The position numbers and the translations under genes were made by a program. 64,000 nt of DNA from Oenanthe sinensis (Eukaryota; Streptophyta; Magnoliopsida; Apiales; Apiaceae), in contig CM053800.1 of assembly GCA_028671895.1 (NCBI GenBank), positions 8,577,886 through 8,641,885 on the forward strand, given 5' to 3'. The notes below the pieces were generated by a model that was not told the DNA's origin, ran no database searches, and saw nothing but the letters and a program-made list of their open reading frames with translations. This document shows, piece after piece, positions 1 through 11,939 of the stretch. Within the stretch, counting starts at the first letter, position 1. Each line of letters begins with the position of its first letter.

Positions 1-1180
1 AGATGGGAGAATCAGAGTTTGCCATGAGAGTATAATTAGTTTCTTCTTCAGAGTCTGAGGAGTCCATCCAATCTTTCTTTGATGTGATGAGAGCTTTCCC
101 AGATTCCTTGCTTCTGCACTCAGTAGCAAAATGTCCCATCTTGTTGCACTTGTAACACTTGACTTTTGATTTATCAAGAGTTTTTGATTTTCCATCTCTA
201 TCTTCTCTTCTTCTGAATCTGTCTTTCTTGTCTGACTCACTATGCTTCTTCTGATAGTTTCCTTGCTTCCTAAATTTTCTGTATTTCTTGAAGCTTTTGA
301 CAAACATAGCAAACATCTCCATCATGTCAGAGTCTGAAGAATTATCAGAGTTTACATCAGAGTTTGCCTCAAACTCTGATTCACTGCTATCTTGGAGTAC
401 TACTTCTTTCCCTTTCCTTGTTGAAGCCTTAAGCACCTTTTCCTTTGGTTCTTCAATTTTTGCTTCAACATTCAAAGCAATAGGTCTTGCCTTGTTACTC
501 TTTCTGTTTCTTCTTTGCTGTAACTCCAGATCACGAGTTTTCAATTTGCCATAAACTTCATCTAAGGACATCTCATCCAAATCAGCCCTGTCTCTAATCA
601 AGGATGTCTGCAGATCCCATTCTTCTGGAAGAGCCCTCAGAAATTTGGTGTTTGAATCTTCATTGTCATATACTTTATCCACCAAAGCCAAGTTGTTCAA
701 CAGAGTTAGAAATCTGTCATAGATATCTGTGAGGGACTCATTCTGCTTAGCCTCAAAGTATTCATACTCTTGGATTAGAACAGATCTTCTATTTTTCTTT
801 ATCTCCTTGGTTCCTTGACATTGAACCTCCAGTGCATCCCAGATTACTTTGGCAGTTTTGCAAGCTATTACCCTGTTAGACATTACAGAGTCAAGACTGT
901 TATGCATAATATTTCTTACCTTTGCATCTTTCAAGACTTCCTGTTTTTCTTCATTAGTCCATTCTTTCTTGTCCTTCAGGGTGTAATACTCAGGGATTTG
1001 TCTTCCTTCCACAATTGTAGAAGGCACCAGTTTGGTTGGTAGGTACTGACCTGTATGGATTCTATCTAAGTAATCAGGATCAGTTGCTTCTAAGAACATC
1101 ATCATCTTCACCCTCCATGTAGGGTATTCAGCCTTCTTCAATATTGGAATTCTGATGCTCTCATACTTGCTTCCAGACAT
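1..1180 (-). CDS. Ty1/copia gag polyprotein, 5' part (runs off window edge)
   Basis: This is the capsid-like gag of a copia retrotransposon, read from ATG at 1180 to the left edge; 393 codons are open without a stop. The N-terminus (MSGSKYESIRIPIL) and the following residues match the UBN2-type gag domain of plant copia elements. A CCHC zinc knuckle (CYKCNKMGHFATEC) starts at codon 342 and is followed by an acidic stretch. The first Met lies 33 bases from the primer-binding site, the usual arrangement. Protease, integrase and reverse transcriptase would lie outside the window. The unbroken frame suggests a fairly young insertion. Family assignment is from motif recognition only. Confidence 0.9.
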   Translation of the reverse strand, partial: MSGSKYESIRIPILKKAEYPTWRVKMMMFLEATDPDYLDRIHTGQYLPTKLVPSTIVEGRQIPEYYTLKDKKEWTNEEKQEVLKDAKVRNIMHNSLDSVMSNRVIACKTAKVIWDALEVQCQGTKEIKKNRRSVLIQEYEYFEAKQNESLTDIYDRFLTLLNNLALVDKVYDNEDSNTKFLRALPEEWDLQTSLIRDRADLDEMSLDEVYGKLKTRDLELQQRRNRKSNKARPIALNVEAKIEEPKEKVLKASTRKGKEVVLQDSSESEFEANSDVNSDNSSDSDMMEMFAMFVKSFKKYRKFRKQGNYQKKHSESDKKDRFRRREDRDGKSKTLDKSKVKCYKCNKMGHFATECRSKESGKALITSKKDWMDSSDSEEETNYTLMANSDSPI

Positions 1181-1212
1181 GATTATTTGATCTTTTGAGT
1201 TGAAATTTACTG

Positions 1213-1227
1213 CCTGCTCTGATACCA
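1213..1227 (-). other. Primer-binding site, initiator Met tRNA type
   Basis: Read on the minus strand, TGGTATCAGAGCAGG lies 2 bases inside the LTR. It is the standard plant copia primer-binding site, complementary to the 3' end of initiator tRNA-Met. Confidence 0.9.
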
Positions 1228-1229
1228 AT

Positions 1230-2219
1230 TGTTTCCCAGAATAATCAATCTATTACAGAAGGGGGGTTGAATGTAATAGTGCCTGTAAATCGATTATGAA
1301 CACAAGTATGTTGAATGGAATACTGTTTTGTATTAATAATGAACTTGAATACAAAACTCTCTCAAGATATAAAGTTCTTAAGAGCTGCTAGGTTATAAGA
1401 TATTGCTTTTATATAAATTCTTAATTCGATATAATTCGACATTGAATTATAACTTATCTCTGTGTTTATATAGACACAGCTACAAATACAATTACAAAAC
1501 AGATTATGATAAGAATAGATTTAATAAGGTAATTAGACTTGCACTTGAATTCCTTCTTACTATCCAAATCAGACTCTGATTTGTCTGTTTCCTTTTCTGA
1601 TAAACTCTGTCGGTTGATAATCTCTGATAGAGCATTCTCTGTTAGAGTAAACTCTGATCGAGTATTCTCTGATAGAGTAAACTCTGACCGACAGCTTCCT
1701 TAATTTTCCCTTTCCTTCCCATAGTATATCTGCAATAAATTTGTTTTGATCTTCGAAGACTTTCCTTTAAACTAGCTGTTTGAATCAACCGAATACTCAT
1801 CTCCTTTAAGCTTCGAGAAGTCAGGCTGTGAGCTAATCAATCGAGTACTTGTGAGACTTCTCGATTGGTAAATATCCGTTGATGACTTCTCGATCAATAA
1901 ATATCCGTTGATGACTATATATCCGTTGATGAGTTCTCGATCAGGAAATATATGTTGTCGAGTTCTCGATTGATAAATATCAGTTGATGACTTGAGTTCT
2001 CGATTGATAAATATCAGTTGATGATTTGAGTTCTCGATCGATGACTTCTCGATTGGCTTTATCAGTCGATGGCTTATTATCAGTTGATGACTTATCGATC
2101 GATATTTATCAGTCGATTGCTTCTTGCAGATAGATATCCGTTGATTGATTCTTGCAGATAGACTGTGCTAAATCCTGTTCTAGTATTTTGTACATCATCA
2201 AATTATTATATTCCTAACA
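1230..2219 (-). mobile_element. 5' LTR of the copia retrotransposon
   Basis: This 990-bp LTR has TG...CA ends on the minus strand (TGTTAGGAATATA ... GGGAAACA). It is bounded inside by the primer-binding site and outside by TTGGA, a possible target-site duplication whose partner is off-window. On the minus strand a C-rich ATTCAACCCCCC tract lies near the 3' end, as in many plant copia LTRs. Two sets of short tandem repeats lie inside, described separately. Confidence 0.85.
1600..2160. repeat. Degenerate minisatellites inside the copia LTR
   Basis: At about 1605-1690, units built on ACTCTGATAGAGTA recur. At about 1855-2155, units of roughly 20-30 bp built on TCTCGATTGATAAATATC and AGTTGATGACT recur about ten times with variation. 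These could be an enhancer-like U3 array or simple slippage products. Nothing coding is seen. Confidence 0.75.
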
Positions 2220-3872
2220 TTGGATAACTGAGAAATTAATCTATTGATTATTATTGAAATTAATATTAGTTATATTTTATTATTTTATTTTTGAAATTGA
2301 ATTATTCATTCAATCATTATGATTACGAGAATATAGTGAAAAATAAATATCTAGAGAAACAAAAAGCCTACAAGTGTTTTTTAAATAAAAATGCAAATAA
2401 TTTTTAAAATTCTAGGTATATGTTAGAAAAATGTAATAAATGAATGACTACCGTAAATAGATTTGCAGTTTCTTGTAGTCCGGGGGCGGAACCGGGGGCT
2501 GAATTCCTGCTAAAATCAAAATAATCACTGAAAATATTAGATTTCAATAAATAAAGTTTTGATTAGAATTTCAATGTCTCCTCTAATTAAAAACCATGTT
2601 CCTAATTTCAATTTAGTGTTAATATACATTCTAATACTTTTAGTTTTGGACAAGAAATACCTAATAATATTAAGAAGACAAATGTTTAAGTTCAATCCAT
2701 ATGATATTATTTCTAATCCAAGTTATCAAATTTCTATGACACTATAATTCTAATATTATGGAGCAAGTTCGAAAAGTATATTATGTTAAGGTCTTGTCAA
2801 CCATTTGATAACAATTTTTTTAAAAAAATTCAACAATATTAAGAGAAGTTTTCCCAAAAATTAATTTACACAGTGTTGTTTATGATGTTATCTTTTTAAG
2901 TCAAAATGTTTAAAGAGCATTTTGATTCCGTTAGTAGTTTTCATAACTAAACTAAATTAGAAGTAAAATATATCACATATTTTTTTTACACAAGAGTATG
3001 ACATCAAGTGTATGATTATCACAAATTTTTAAATTCAAATTTAGATATGATTCGATTAATTTTACATTAAAATTTTCATTTCCGAGGTCATGATGAGTCT
3101 TCAATTTTTTTAAATAAGAAAAATTGTCTATTTGATTAATTTTTTGACCCCAGCTATTATGAATTTCTGGTTCCGGTTCCGCGACTGCTCGTACCCCTCT
3201 AGTCCTCTCTGGTATATTTCAACACAAATCCGTGTTGACACCCCCACACAAAAACACACGAAAAGAAAAGAAGAGATCATTCATTGACTACAAAGATCTG
3301 GATGAGGATGAATGAAATGACATGCTTTTTCTATATTTTTATATATTAAATCAAGGCCCAAAGAACTTGATGGTCCACTGTCACAGAGAAGCAGAAACAC
3401 TATTTGTGCATAATATGCTTTCGGTGCCCAATTGTCCATCACACACTCACAGGATACTAGGCTAGTATATGTATATATTTACATTAGTATTATTTTCAAA
3501 TTATTATTATATATTTACATTAGTATTATTTTTAAATTTATATATAATTTTAATTTTCATATCATCAATAATATAATTTTGAATTTTTTATATCTTTAAT
3601 TAAATACTAAATTTAATATGACATAAGAAAAATATTAAAGTTTTCGAAACACCTATAATTTAATTATTGGAGTGTAATTGGTGTGATTTTAGAATAGTAT
3701 AATGTGGTTTGACCATTTAAATGTCAGACTGTGTGGTTTGACTATTATATTAATATATAAATTATTATATGAGCCCGTGGCGCGGGCTCTCTCTGTATAT
3801 ATGATATGATTGCTTTCCCAATATATATTTTATTATCATGAAAAATTTATGGTTAGTTTAATTTATTTTAAA
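2220..3872. other. Intergenic, no gene seen
   Basis: AT-rich spacer. The only structured piece is a GC-rich hairpin at about 3772-3789 (GAGCCCGTGGCGCGGGCTC) in AT-rich flanks, like hairpins near decayed Helitron ends elsewhere in the window. The 62-codon frame at 2559-2747 shows no family signature. Confidence 0.6.
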
Positions 3873-4266
3873 CAGTGTTGTAAAAAACGGGAATCAGAAC
3901 TAATCGGTGGATGCATTGAACAAGGATTAATCAGATAATTGGAGTGATTAATCGGATCATTAATTGGGATCTATTTAATATTATTATATATAATTATTTT
4001 GTATACATAATATAGATTTAAGTAACTATATAATAAAATTTTAAAATAAGAGAGAACAAACTTACAAGTTAACTAATTGAAATTATTATAAAATACACCT
4101 AAGATGTATCTTAGGAAATTTCATGAGATATTAGTACAAATTAGTAGTGTTTTAATAAAATTTTAAATTAATTATGATCCGACAAAAATGCCCTTTGCAT
4201 GTTTGCATATAAAATCATGTGTATCTCATCTAACTTACCTAAAATGTATCTTAGGTTCCCTAATCT

Positions 4267-4310
<44 letters not shown>

Positions 4311-4465
4311 TAAATTTTGACCGATTAATTTCTGATTTTTGACCAATTAACCGATTTTTATAAAAAATGTTTTTAACCCGATTAGAGTAAAATCAGTACG
4401 GAAGGTCACTGAACAACGATTAATCAGCGATTAATCCCGATTAGTCGCCGTCTTTTAGAACAGAG
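3873..4465. mobile_element. Non-autonomous hAT element with perfect 8-bp target duplication
   Basis: The element begins CAGTGTTGTAAAAAACGG. Its other end, reverse-complemented, begins CTCTGTTCTAAAAGACGG, with 14 of 18 matches. It is flanked on both sides by ATTTTAAA (3865-3872 and 4466-4473), the 8-bp duplication typical of hAT. Subterminal GATTAATC-like repeats occur at both ends. A (TA)n run of about 40 bp lies at 4269-4308. No transposase is present in its 593 bp. Confidence 0.85.
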
Positions 4466-4473
4466 ATTTTAAA

Positions 4474-6633
4474 TTTATCAATTTTATTTACAAATATTTT
4501 TATTTATAATTAAGAATTAAATTTTGAATTATAAGTTACTTTAATTGATTTGAATAAAGTTATTAGTAACATATAATGTATATTGTATAAAAATAAACAA
4601 ATTTATAATAAAATACCTTTTAAGGAATATTATTTATTTTTATTAGATCAAATTACAAATAGTAAGATAAATAACTAAAGTAAATATGCATAATTTTTAA
4701 AATTCAACTTATAAATTATTTTTACTTATTATATAAATAATCAAATAACTTACGATACCACATGAAATAAACATATCCGATATATTTTTCCAATAATCTT
4801 TCAAATTTTAAATTATTTGTCAGATAAATTAAATATAACCTAAATTATAGAATTCACGAGTACATGGGAGCTATTACTACACCCGGACAAGTGGATAAAT
4901 CGTCCCGACCATCATGCAGCACCAAATGTCAACTAGAAGCATCATTTAATTTTGAAAAGAGAGGCTCAATGAATTTCAAATTCGAAATGATGGAATAACC
5001 GGCAAATGCACCTACCATGGTTGTGGAAATGATTTGTTGGGTTTGTGGAGTAATGGATGGAGCCAAAGGATATTTATGGAATCTTGGAATTGAATCTTCT
5101 GCCAAGAAAGAGGCTAGTTACAAAGATCACAAGACGCATTAGAAAGAGGGTAGTTACAAGTATGGGTAATCACCATAGAGTTTCTCATAATCTAGATAAT
5201 AATAATAGGAGTAATATGTTTCTTGAAAATAGATAAAAAAAATTGTTTGACAAAATTTTAAATTAATTTTTTGAAAATACTTTTTAGTCGAAAAACTGAT
5301 TTTAGAGAAATGAGATCTTCATATTTTTAAAAAAAGTTGAATTTCAAATTTTTACAATAAATAACTACAAGTTTCACTATCAATTCTCTTAAAAACATTA
5401 TTTTTCTATATTATTTATAAAAATGAGAACAAATCAAAAATATTATCAAATGATTTGTCTGATACACATTTTTCAACAACACTTTTTCTTATGATATAAC
5501 AATTTTAAACAGTAATCTCACATGGAATCAAAATTAATTTGTTTAGCGGTACTTCTCGGATATTAGAGTTAAATCTCTTGACTAAACAACTTTTACTTTC
5601 GATAAGTGTTTAAATAAAAAACTATTAGTAACACTAATTTAGAAAGGGCAGTTTAAATGCTTAAAGCAAAGTGATAAAAGTGTAAATAGATCATTTTCTA
5701 TGGACTCGATGGTGGAACTATACAAAGGGCCACGCAAACGATGAAGTGTCTGTGTTTTCGGAAGATATATATATATATATAAACTTATTTGTTCTTTAGA
5801 ACCATTCTTTTTGCATACGATAGTGGTGGATGGTCCAAAAGTAAATTTTAACCTCTTCCATTTGGGAGGATCACGGAGAAGCCATATGCTATTGGCATGG
5901 TCACAAGCAAAGCAGATAATGGGAAATGGGGCCTAACACATATATGAACGTGCATATATAGTTATATATGATGGCGGATCTAGGAATTATTTGCTCCAGG
6001 AGTACATGATATATATATATATATATATATTATAATTTATAAAAATAATTATTAAAATTTAAAATTTTATTTTTGTTTTTTTGAGAACACATGTAGTTAA
6101 AACTCGATAAATGAATACGCTCGGGACCGAAAAATTATATTCATTAATTGATATTATTCATTTATCGAGGTAAAAAATACACTGTCTCTGTCTCTATTAT
6201 ATTGAGACCGAAAAATATTATTTATTTAACGATTTATTTATCCAATATTTATTTATAGGGTTGTCCTATATTTCCGTAAGCCTTCACATGAATTCACACT
6301 CTTATACCGAGTTAGATAGATACGAATACAAGGACTTCCATATTTCCTATCTATACATATTACATGGATGCTAGCTATATATGTGGTTATATATGAAGAG
6401 GAATATTCTCTAGATTATGTGGTAATTACTCCGTAGTGATTCTTTAACAGAAAAATTTATGGTTTCTTGTGCCTTGGCTTGTCAATAATGAAAACTACTT
6501 GCAATATTAATCAGATGGTCAAAAGACTGCGGTTTGGTTTATCTTAAAAATAGTTACTTATCATTTATGCGGGATAAGTGATATATAAGACTATCTTTTT
6601 ACTTATCATTTAGATGGAATAAGTGATACATAA
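4474..6633. other. Intergenic, AT-rich, one possible MITE remnant
   Basis: No gene is recognised. Short TA runs lie near 5767-5780 and 6009-6030. At about 6095-6235 lies a segment built on CGATAAATGAATAC, TCGGGACCG and TATCGAGGTAAAAAAT. It resembles the AT-rich insertion at 60505-60726 and may be a diverged member of the same short-element family. Confidence 0.5.
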
Positions 6634-6983
6634 GAGCATCTCCAATATGAGTTGTTTAAGAGGTTGTCAAGTTTATGTGGTATAACACCCTTGGTTATCT
6701 ATTGAGAGTTTGTCAACCATGGTCTTGACAACATTCTAAATTAGTAAAAAGTTATACAAAATATCTGAAGTATATATTACTCTACCCACTTTTATATTGA
6801 ACTAAGTATAAAATTAATATACAGGGACCACATGAGCAACCTTTAAAGTTGCTTAACTATTTAAACAAAATTTTAATAAATTTGTCAACAGTGACATGAA
6901 TGTGAGAGAAAATTAAAAAATAATATATTTGATGATTTGTAATGGTTTGACAACTTTCTTAGCAATCTCTATTGGAGATGCTC
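6634..6983. mobile_element. PIF/Harbinger-type MITE (GAGCATCTCCAA family)
   Basis: This 350-bp element has inverted ends GAGCATCTCCAAT / ATTGGAGATGCTC (13 bp, perfect) and a 3-bp TAA duplication (6631-6633, 6984-6986). Terminal sequence and duplication fit Harbinger-type MITEs common in plants. No coding capacity. Confidence 0.85.
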
Positions 6984-6986
6984 TAA

Positions 6987-7288
6987 GTGATAAATTGAAT
7001 ATAATTATAAGTTCAGTAAAGTGTTTGATAAATTATCACTTATAAATTATTTATTTTTATGAAAAAATAAAATATGTTATTTAAATTAAATAAAAGTATT
7101 TGACTATAAATTAAATTATGTTATATTATATATGTAATAAGCGTAAAAAAGATTTTATTAAATAAAATTATATATATAGATTTTTTAATAAAAATAATGT
7201 ATTTGATACTTGAATATTACATATAATTTATGTGTGTGTGTGTCTATATATATATATATAATATTAGATGCATTTAAAAGTGATTTAA

Positions 7289-7328
<40 letters not shown>

Positions 7329-7519
7329 TTATAAATAAATATATATAAAATAACACGTGCTTCATACACATATAAATTTAAAATTTACAAAAGGGAAAAC
7401 AAGATACTAATTCAGCTATTTAGCTAAAACAAAATTACTAATTTAGTGTAATGAAAAAAGGTCACGTCTGTATAAGAGATAAACATATAAACTGTGTCAA
7501 AGATTAGCACAAAAAAGTA
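6987..7519. other. Intergenic with TG/TA microsatellites
   Basis: AT-rich spacer. A (TG)n(TA)n run is at about 7229-7260 and a (TA)n run at about 7291-7323. No gene seen. Confidence 0.6.
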
Positions 7520-7771
7520 CTCCCTCCGTCCCATCCAATTGTTATCACTTTTTTTTCACTTTCTGGCACGCATTTTAAGGTGGATTTTAAGGATAGTTCC
7601 ATAACTTATTTTTAAAAATTTCTTTTTTTGTATAAAAATAGGATTGTTCTATTTTTATACAAAAAAGGAAAATTTCAAAAATAAATTATGGAACTATCCT
7701 TAAAATTCACCTTAAAATGCGTGCCAGACAACCCATTTTGAAATGATAACAACTCAACGGGACGGAGGGAG
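7520..7771. mobile_element. Stowaway-type MITE
   Basis: This 252-bp element has terminal inverted repeats CTCCCTCCGTCCC / GGGACGGAGGGAG and TA target duplications (7518-7519, 7772-7773), diagnostic of Tc1/mariner Stowaway MITEs. Most of the element is self-complementary: both arms carry CGCATTTTAAGGTG and GGATAGTTCCATAA or their complements. Confidence 0.95.
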
Positions 7772-7773
7772 TA

Positions 7774-8424
7774 ATAAGTAGTGCTTTAATTATTATTTAT
7801 ATCCATATAAATAGTTTATCAAAAAAAAAAAAAAATCCATATAAATAGTAAATATCTGCACAAGTAAAAGTGGCAAACAGTCTGCAATAAGTATAAATCA
7901 AATCACACCCATATAAGTTAATTATATGGATTCCCCCAGTTTTGCTAAACTTAAATTATATGTTTGAGTAATTTTGTATTATGAGTGACTTATGAATTTT
8001 AAAAAATATAATAATAAAAATAAAAGTGATTTATGGGTAATTTATGACATATGGATAACTTTGATTAAAATAGAAAAAAATAAGTCACTAAAAAAGTACC
8101 TAATACTTACTTCGAGCTTTAAATCAATTTCTGACTTATTTCTGACTTTAAATCAGTTTCTGACTTATTACACAAACAAACATTTTTCAGCTTAAAATCA
8201 GAATAAGCTATAAGCCCCTTTTACCCAACAGGAACTGTGTTATTTTCTCCAACTACTAACGTCACCTTTTGGGTTTTGTTTGGCCGATGGTAAATGTACG
8301 GGAACATTTAATGTTCATTTCGTATGACATTTAGGTGCTAAGACATATAATTATTAATTTTTAAATGAGTATTATAATAAATTAGAAATTATGCCACAAG
8401 TTAGACAAAATAATAATTAAGGGT
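7774..8424. other. Intergenic, no gene seen
   Basis: AT-rich spacer. The 67-codon frame at 7992-8195 is lysine-rich and low-complexity, with no family match. Confidence 0.5.
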
Positions 8425-10090
8425 TTGACAAACATTTTCAACAAGAGTCGTCTTTTTCTCTCTCTTTCTTCCTCTCCTTTTCAAACCCTAATTTATCATC
8501 CTTCTTTCTTACCAAGTCTACTCTTTCATTTCTTTGTTCATTTGAAACCTACTCACGTCATGTCTATTTTTCTTATAATGTTTCCTCTTATTTGTGTTTC
8601 GATCTTGGAGTTCTATCCCCTACTTTGGTTAACCCATGTGTTGACTTTTAAGAATCACATTCAGAGTTACTTCCACACACGATTTTTCTAGACAACCCAT
8701 CATTTCCAATATCTTATGTCTAGGAATATGATGGTCTTAAAAGGAGAATACAACAAGTTACAGATTTATCTTCCAAGAAAATCGTTAAAGATTTGGACAA
8801 ATCAAAAATGGATATATAAGTGCAGAGAGATCGACGTGTCCCTAAAGAAAAAGGTAAACAAGATTTATTTTCTCATTTTACTCTTTATTCCGATGAATTT
8901 AATTTTGACAGTGAATATGGATTTGCTGTGAATGATGATCTTGATAACACAATGAATGATATCAATGTTTATGCTGACTCTATGTTGATGGCAAAGATGC
9001 ATGTGTCTCGAATGAATCCCTTAAGCTTGTGTTCGCTTGAACTCTTGTTCAGCCTTTACATATGACGTGTTTGATTAATGTTGTGTGTGAAACATATGTT
9101 TGTGAAAATGTGCATGATCTTGGTCAAAGTAAATTATGCCTATTTTCTCCTGCTTGGTCTCATTCTAAATTGTTTCCAAAAAATGAGAACATCTTGGTAA
9201 ATAATCCGATTTATTTTCAAGAAAAACATGATTTAACTAGCACAAATTTTGTAACATCTTTACCCTTTTCTTTCTATTGGAATTGTGGCTGGTGCATTAA
9301 CTTCGTTATTCATGGAATGAAAATAGATAATTTTATCAAGATTAATTTGATTGGAAACTTTTAGAGGAATTAGCTTGGTGAAATGTGTGAACTTTATTTT
9401 GGAATCCATCGTCTCTAAAGGGGTCTACAAAACTTTTACTCATGGTAAGGAAATAATGATGGAGAACACACTTGAAGCTATGTCCTATAGGCCTATTCCG
9501 ATCATGATTCTTCAATGCACTCACTGTTCTAAATATATTGTTTATGTTTTCCAATTCTTGCCAAGCTCAACTTTCATTTATAAAGAATCTGAGTATTTTG
9601 TGTCAAGTAGTTACATAGATGAACCCTTATTCTCAAGTTCATTCAAAATCAAGGAGGATTATGGTTAAGGAAAATGAGGGACTTCGTCCCTTTGTGTTTT
9701 AACATGAAAATCCTACATTTTGCAAGCAAACTAATGAGATGGGTACAAATGGTAAGCAAGCTTAGATGTCAAACACACATGATAACCATGTAGGTGAAAG
9801 TCTTATGCAGGATGATGTGTCATTGTTGGAGTTGGTGCAACAATTGACGAGAAGAATACAGATGATAGAGAGGAAACCCTGAAGAACATGGATGTTAAAA
9901 CTGATGGTTTGATGTCCTTTATGCTTAATTAGTGCACATGATTATGGTGTTGAGGCAGAGATAGAGGTTGACACAAGTGAGTGAGCTGCTCGAGATGATG
10001 TTGGCTCACATAACTAGCAGGAAGTGCATGTTATCAATGGAACGATTTAACTACTTTGTTAGTTAAATTATTTGGTTCGTAAGCCTTAAG
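8425..10090 (+). pseudogene. Unidentified degenerate coding-like block
   Basis: Several overlapping plus-strand frames (8425-8691, 8716-8931, 8820-9065, 9062-9364, 9351-9668) follow one another with small frame changes. Base composition is less AT-rich than the flanks, as expected for a decayed coding region. Peptides such as DLFSHFTLYSDEFNFDSEYG, WNCGWCINFVIHGMK and MILQCTHCSKYIVYVFQFLP look protein-like, but I do not recognise a family. After 9670 the frame breaks up further. It could be a retroelement remnant or a captured host fragment. Confidence 0.35.
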
Positions 10091-11094
10091 AGCACTTAAC
10101 TTGAATTTGGGAATTAGTTTTGTTATTCATTTCGTGAACTTATTTATGGAAATATAGAGTTTAGACATGTTTTATGGAACTCCTTTTATTAGAATACAAT
10201 CTTATATAAATTATTTTAATTAAATAAAATTAAATATAAAAAATAAAATGCAAAGTATAATATATTATTATAATATTTAAAACAGATATATCATACATAA
10301 AACTCTATCATCGGTAGTTCTTCTTTCATATAACTGCTCACGGATGATATTATATCATATCTAAATTATATTCTATATTTTCTATTTTTAGGATCCTACT
10401 TATCCTATAATTTTTGTTTAATATAGTTGTACTCACATATATTGAACTTAATTTCATTACCATTCAAAATCTTTTATTTATTTAAAATTATGATTTGCAG
10501 TTAAATTTTATGAATATTAATATATAAACAACATTATATAGAAAAAATGTAGAAATAAATTAATAGTAAAATAAATTATCACATTAAATTAAATATTTAA
10601 ATTATATAAAATAATTAATATATAATTTGTTAATATCACCTGTACTTTACACGGGTTATAAACTAGTAAAAATAAGAGTCACAACTTACAAGTAACATAT
10701 AGTTAATATAAATTTTAATAAAAATACATATCTTTAGGAAAAGTTACCTCAACATTGTTATTAAATTGAAGACTTTGAGTAGTATATATATTAGACAAAA
10801 AATATATTTTATAATAATAAACAGAACACATGTATAACTTAATAGTACATTTCTAATTTAATAGTGATCTGCACCTTTTTTTTATAAATAAAATATATTT
10901 CATATCAAGTTTTTTTTTGAAAGAATATTTCATATCAAGTTAAAAAGTACATGAATTTAGCGTTAATTAAAAAACTTATGAATTATGATACAGTTAGTCA
11001 GTTAAAATACATAAGAAAAACACAGCAATTTTTTTTAAAAAAACCGCGAATTTTTAATAGTCTTGTTGCACAAATTATTCGCAATGATCATAGG
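10091..11094. other. Intergenic, with a possible Helitron 3' end
   Basis: AT-rich spacer. At 10637-10666 an imperfect hairpin (ACCTGT ... ACGGGT) is followed by TATAAACTAG and then T. That is the form of a Helitron 3' end (hairpin, then CTAG, insertion next to T). No 5' TC end was identified, so it is only a candidate terminus. Confidence 0.35.
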
Positions 11095-11939
11095 TTAGGG
11101 AGAGCATGGTTCGGTTCGGGGCGGTTTTATCCCGAAATCGCGTGTCTTCTGTTTTAAAAATTAAAAACCGCAACCACAACTGAACCGTTGGTTTCGATTT
11201 TAAAAAGCTCGGTTCGGTTTTTAACAGTTCGGTTATAAAACCGAACAAAAAAATAATAAAAATATTATAAGACTTTAAATTTATAAATAATAACGTTTTT
11301 GACTTTTGGGAAAAAAATAATAAAAATTGTATATTAATGAGTTATATAATTGATTATAATTGTCTCAATTAGATAATAAAATAAATACTAACTTCATTAA
11401 TTAATAATCAATCAATCAATCCTACCATTTTCATGTCTCAATCTTCTATCTCTTAATATTACTATTTTTTTATAAGCCAAACTTGCATTCAAAAAGGAGA
11501 AGATACAAAGCGATCACCACTGGCTACCTAGCTAACCCACCTGCTCAGCTACATAATAACATTCCTTAACAATACTTTCTTAAAATGAATTAAAATTTAA
11601 AAGAAATGAAATTATTTCACTATCATTTTGATGTATTTATATTTCAAAAAGTTATAATATTATATATTTATATTAATATATATGCATATGTATATATATA
11701 TATCTTTATTATTTTTAAAAATTTATATAAATTGTATATAAAATATTTATTTATTTTAATAATCGGTTCGGTTTGGTTTTTTGCGGTTCGGTTTTAATCT
11801 ATAACCGGAATCGGAACCGATCTATCGGTTCGGTTTTTAATTTTTCGGTTTCGGTTCGATTTTATATGAATCGGTTTTTATCGGTTTTTACCGGTTTTGG
11901 TTCGGTTTCGGTTTTATTTCGGTTTTTTACTCACCCCTT
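11095..11939. mobile_element. Probable hAT-like non-autonomous element with CGGTT subterminal repeats
   Basis: Two blocks of GGTTCGGTTTT-type repeats (about 11108-11245 and 11763-11930) flank an AT-rich core. The right end, reverse-complemented, reads AGGGGTGAGTAAAAAACCG, close to the TAGGGGTGAACA terminus of the confirmed hAT at 61230. The left end (TAGGGAGAGCATGGTTCGG) matches less well and I found no target duplication. Frames at 11606-11797 and 11773-11973 are repeat artefacts. Confidence 0.45.
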
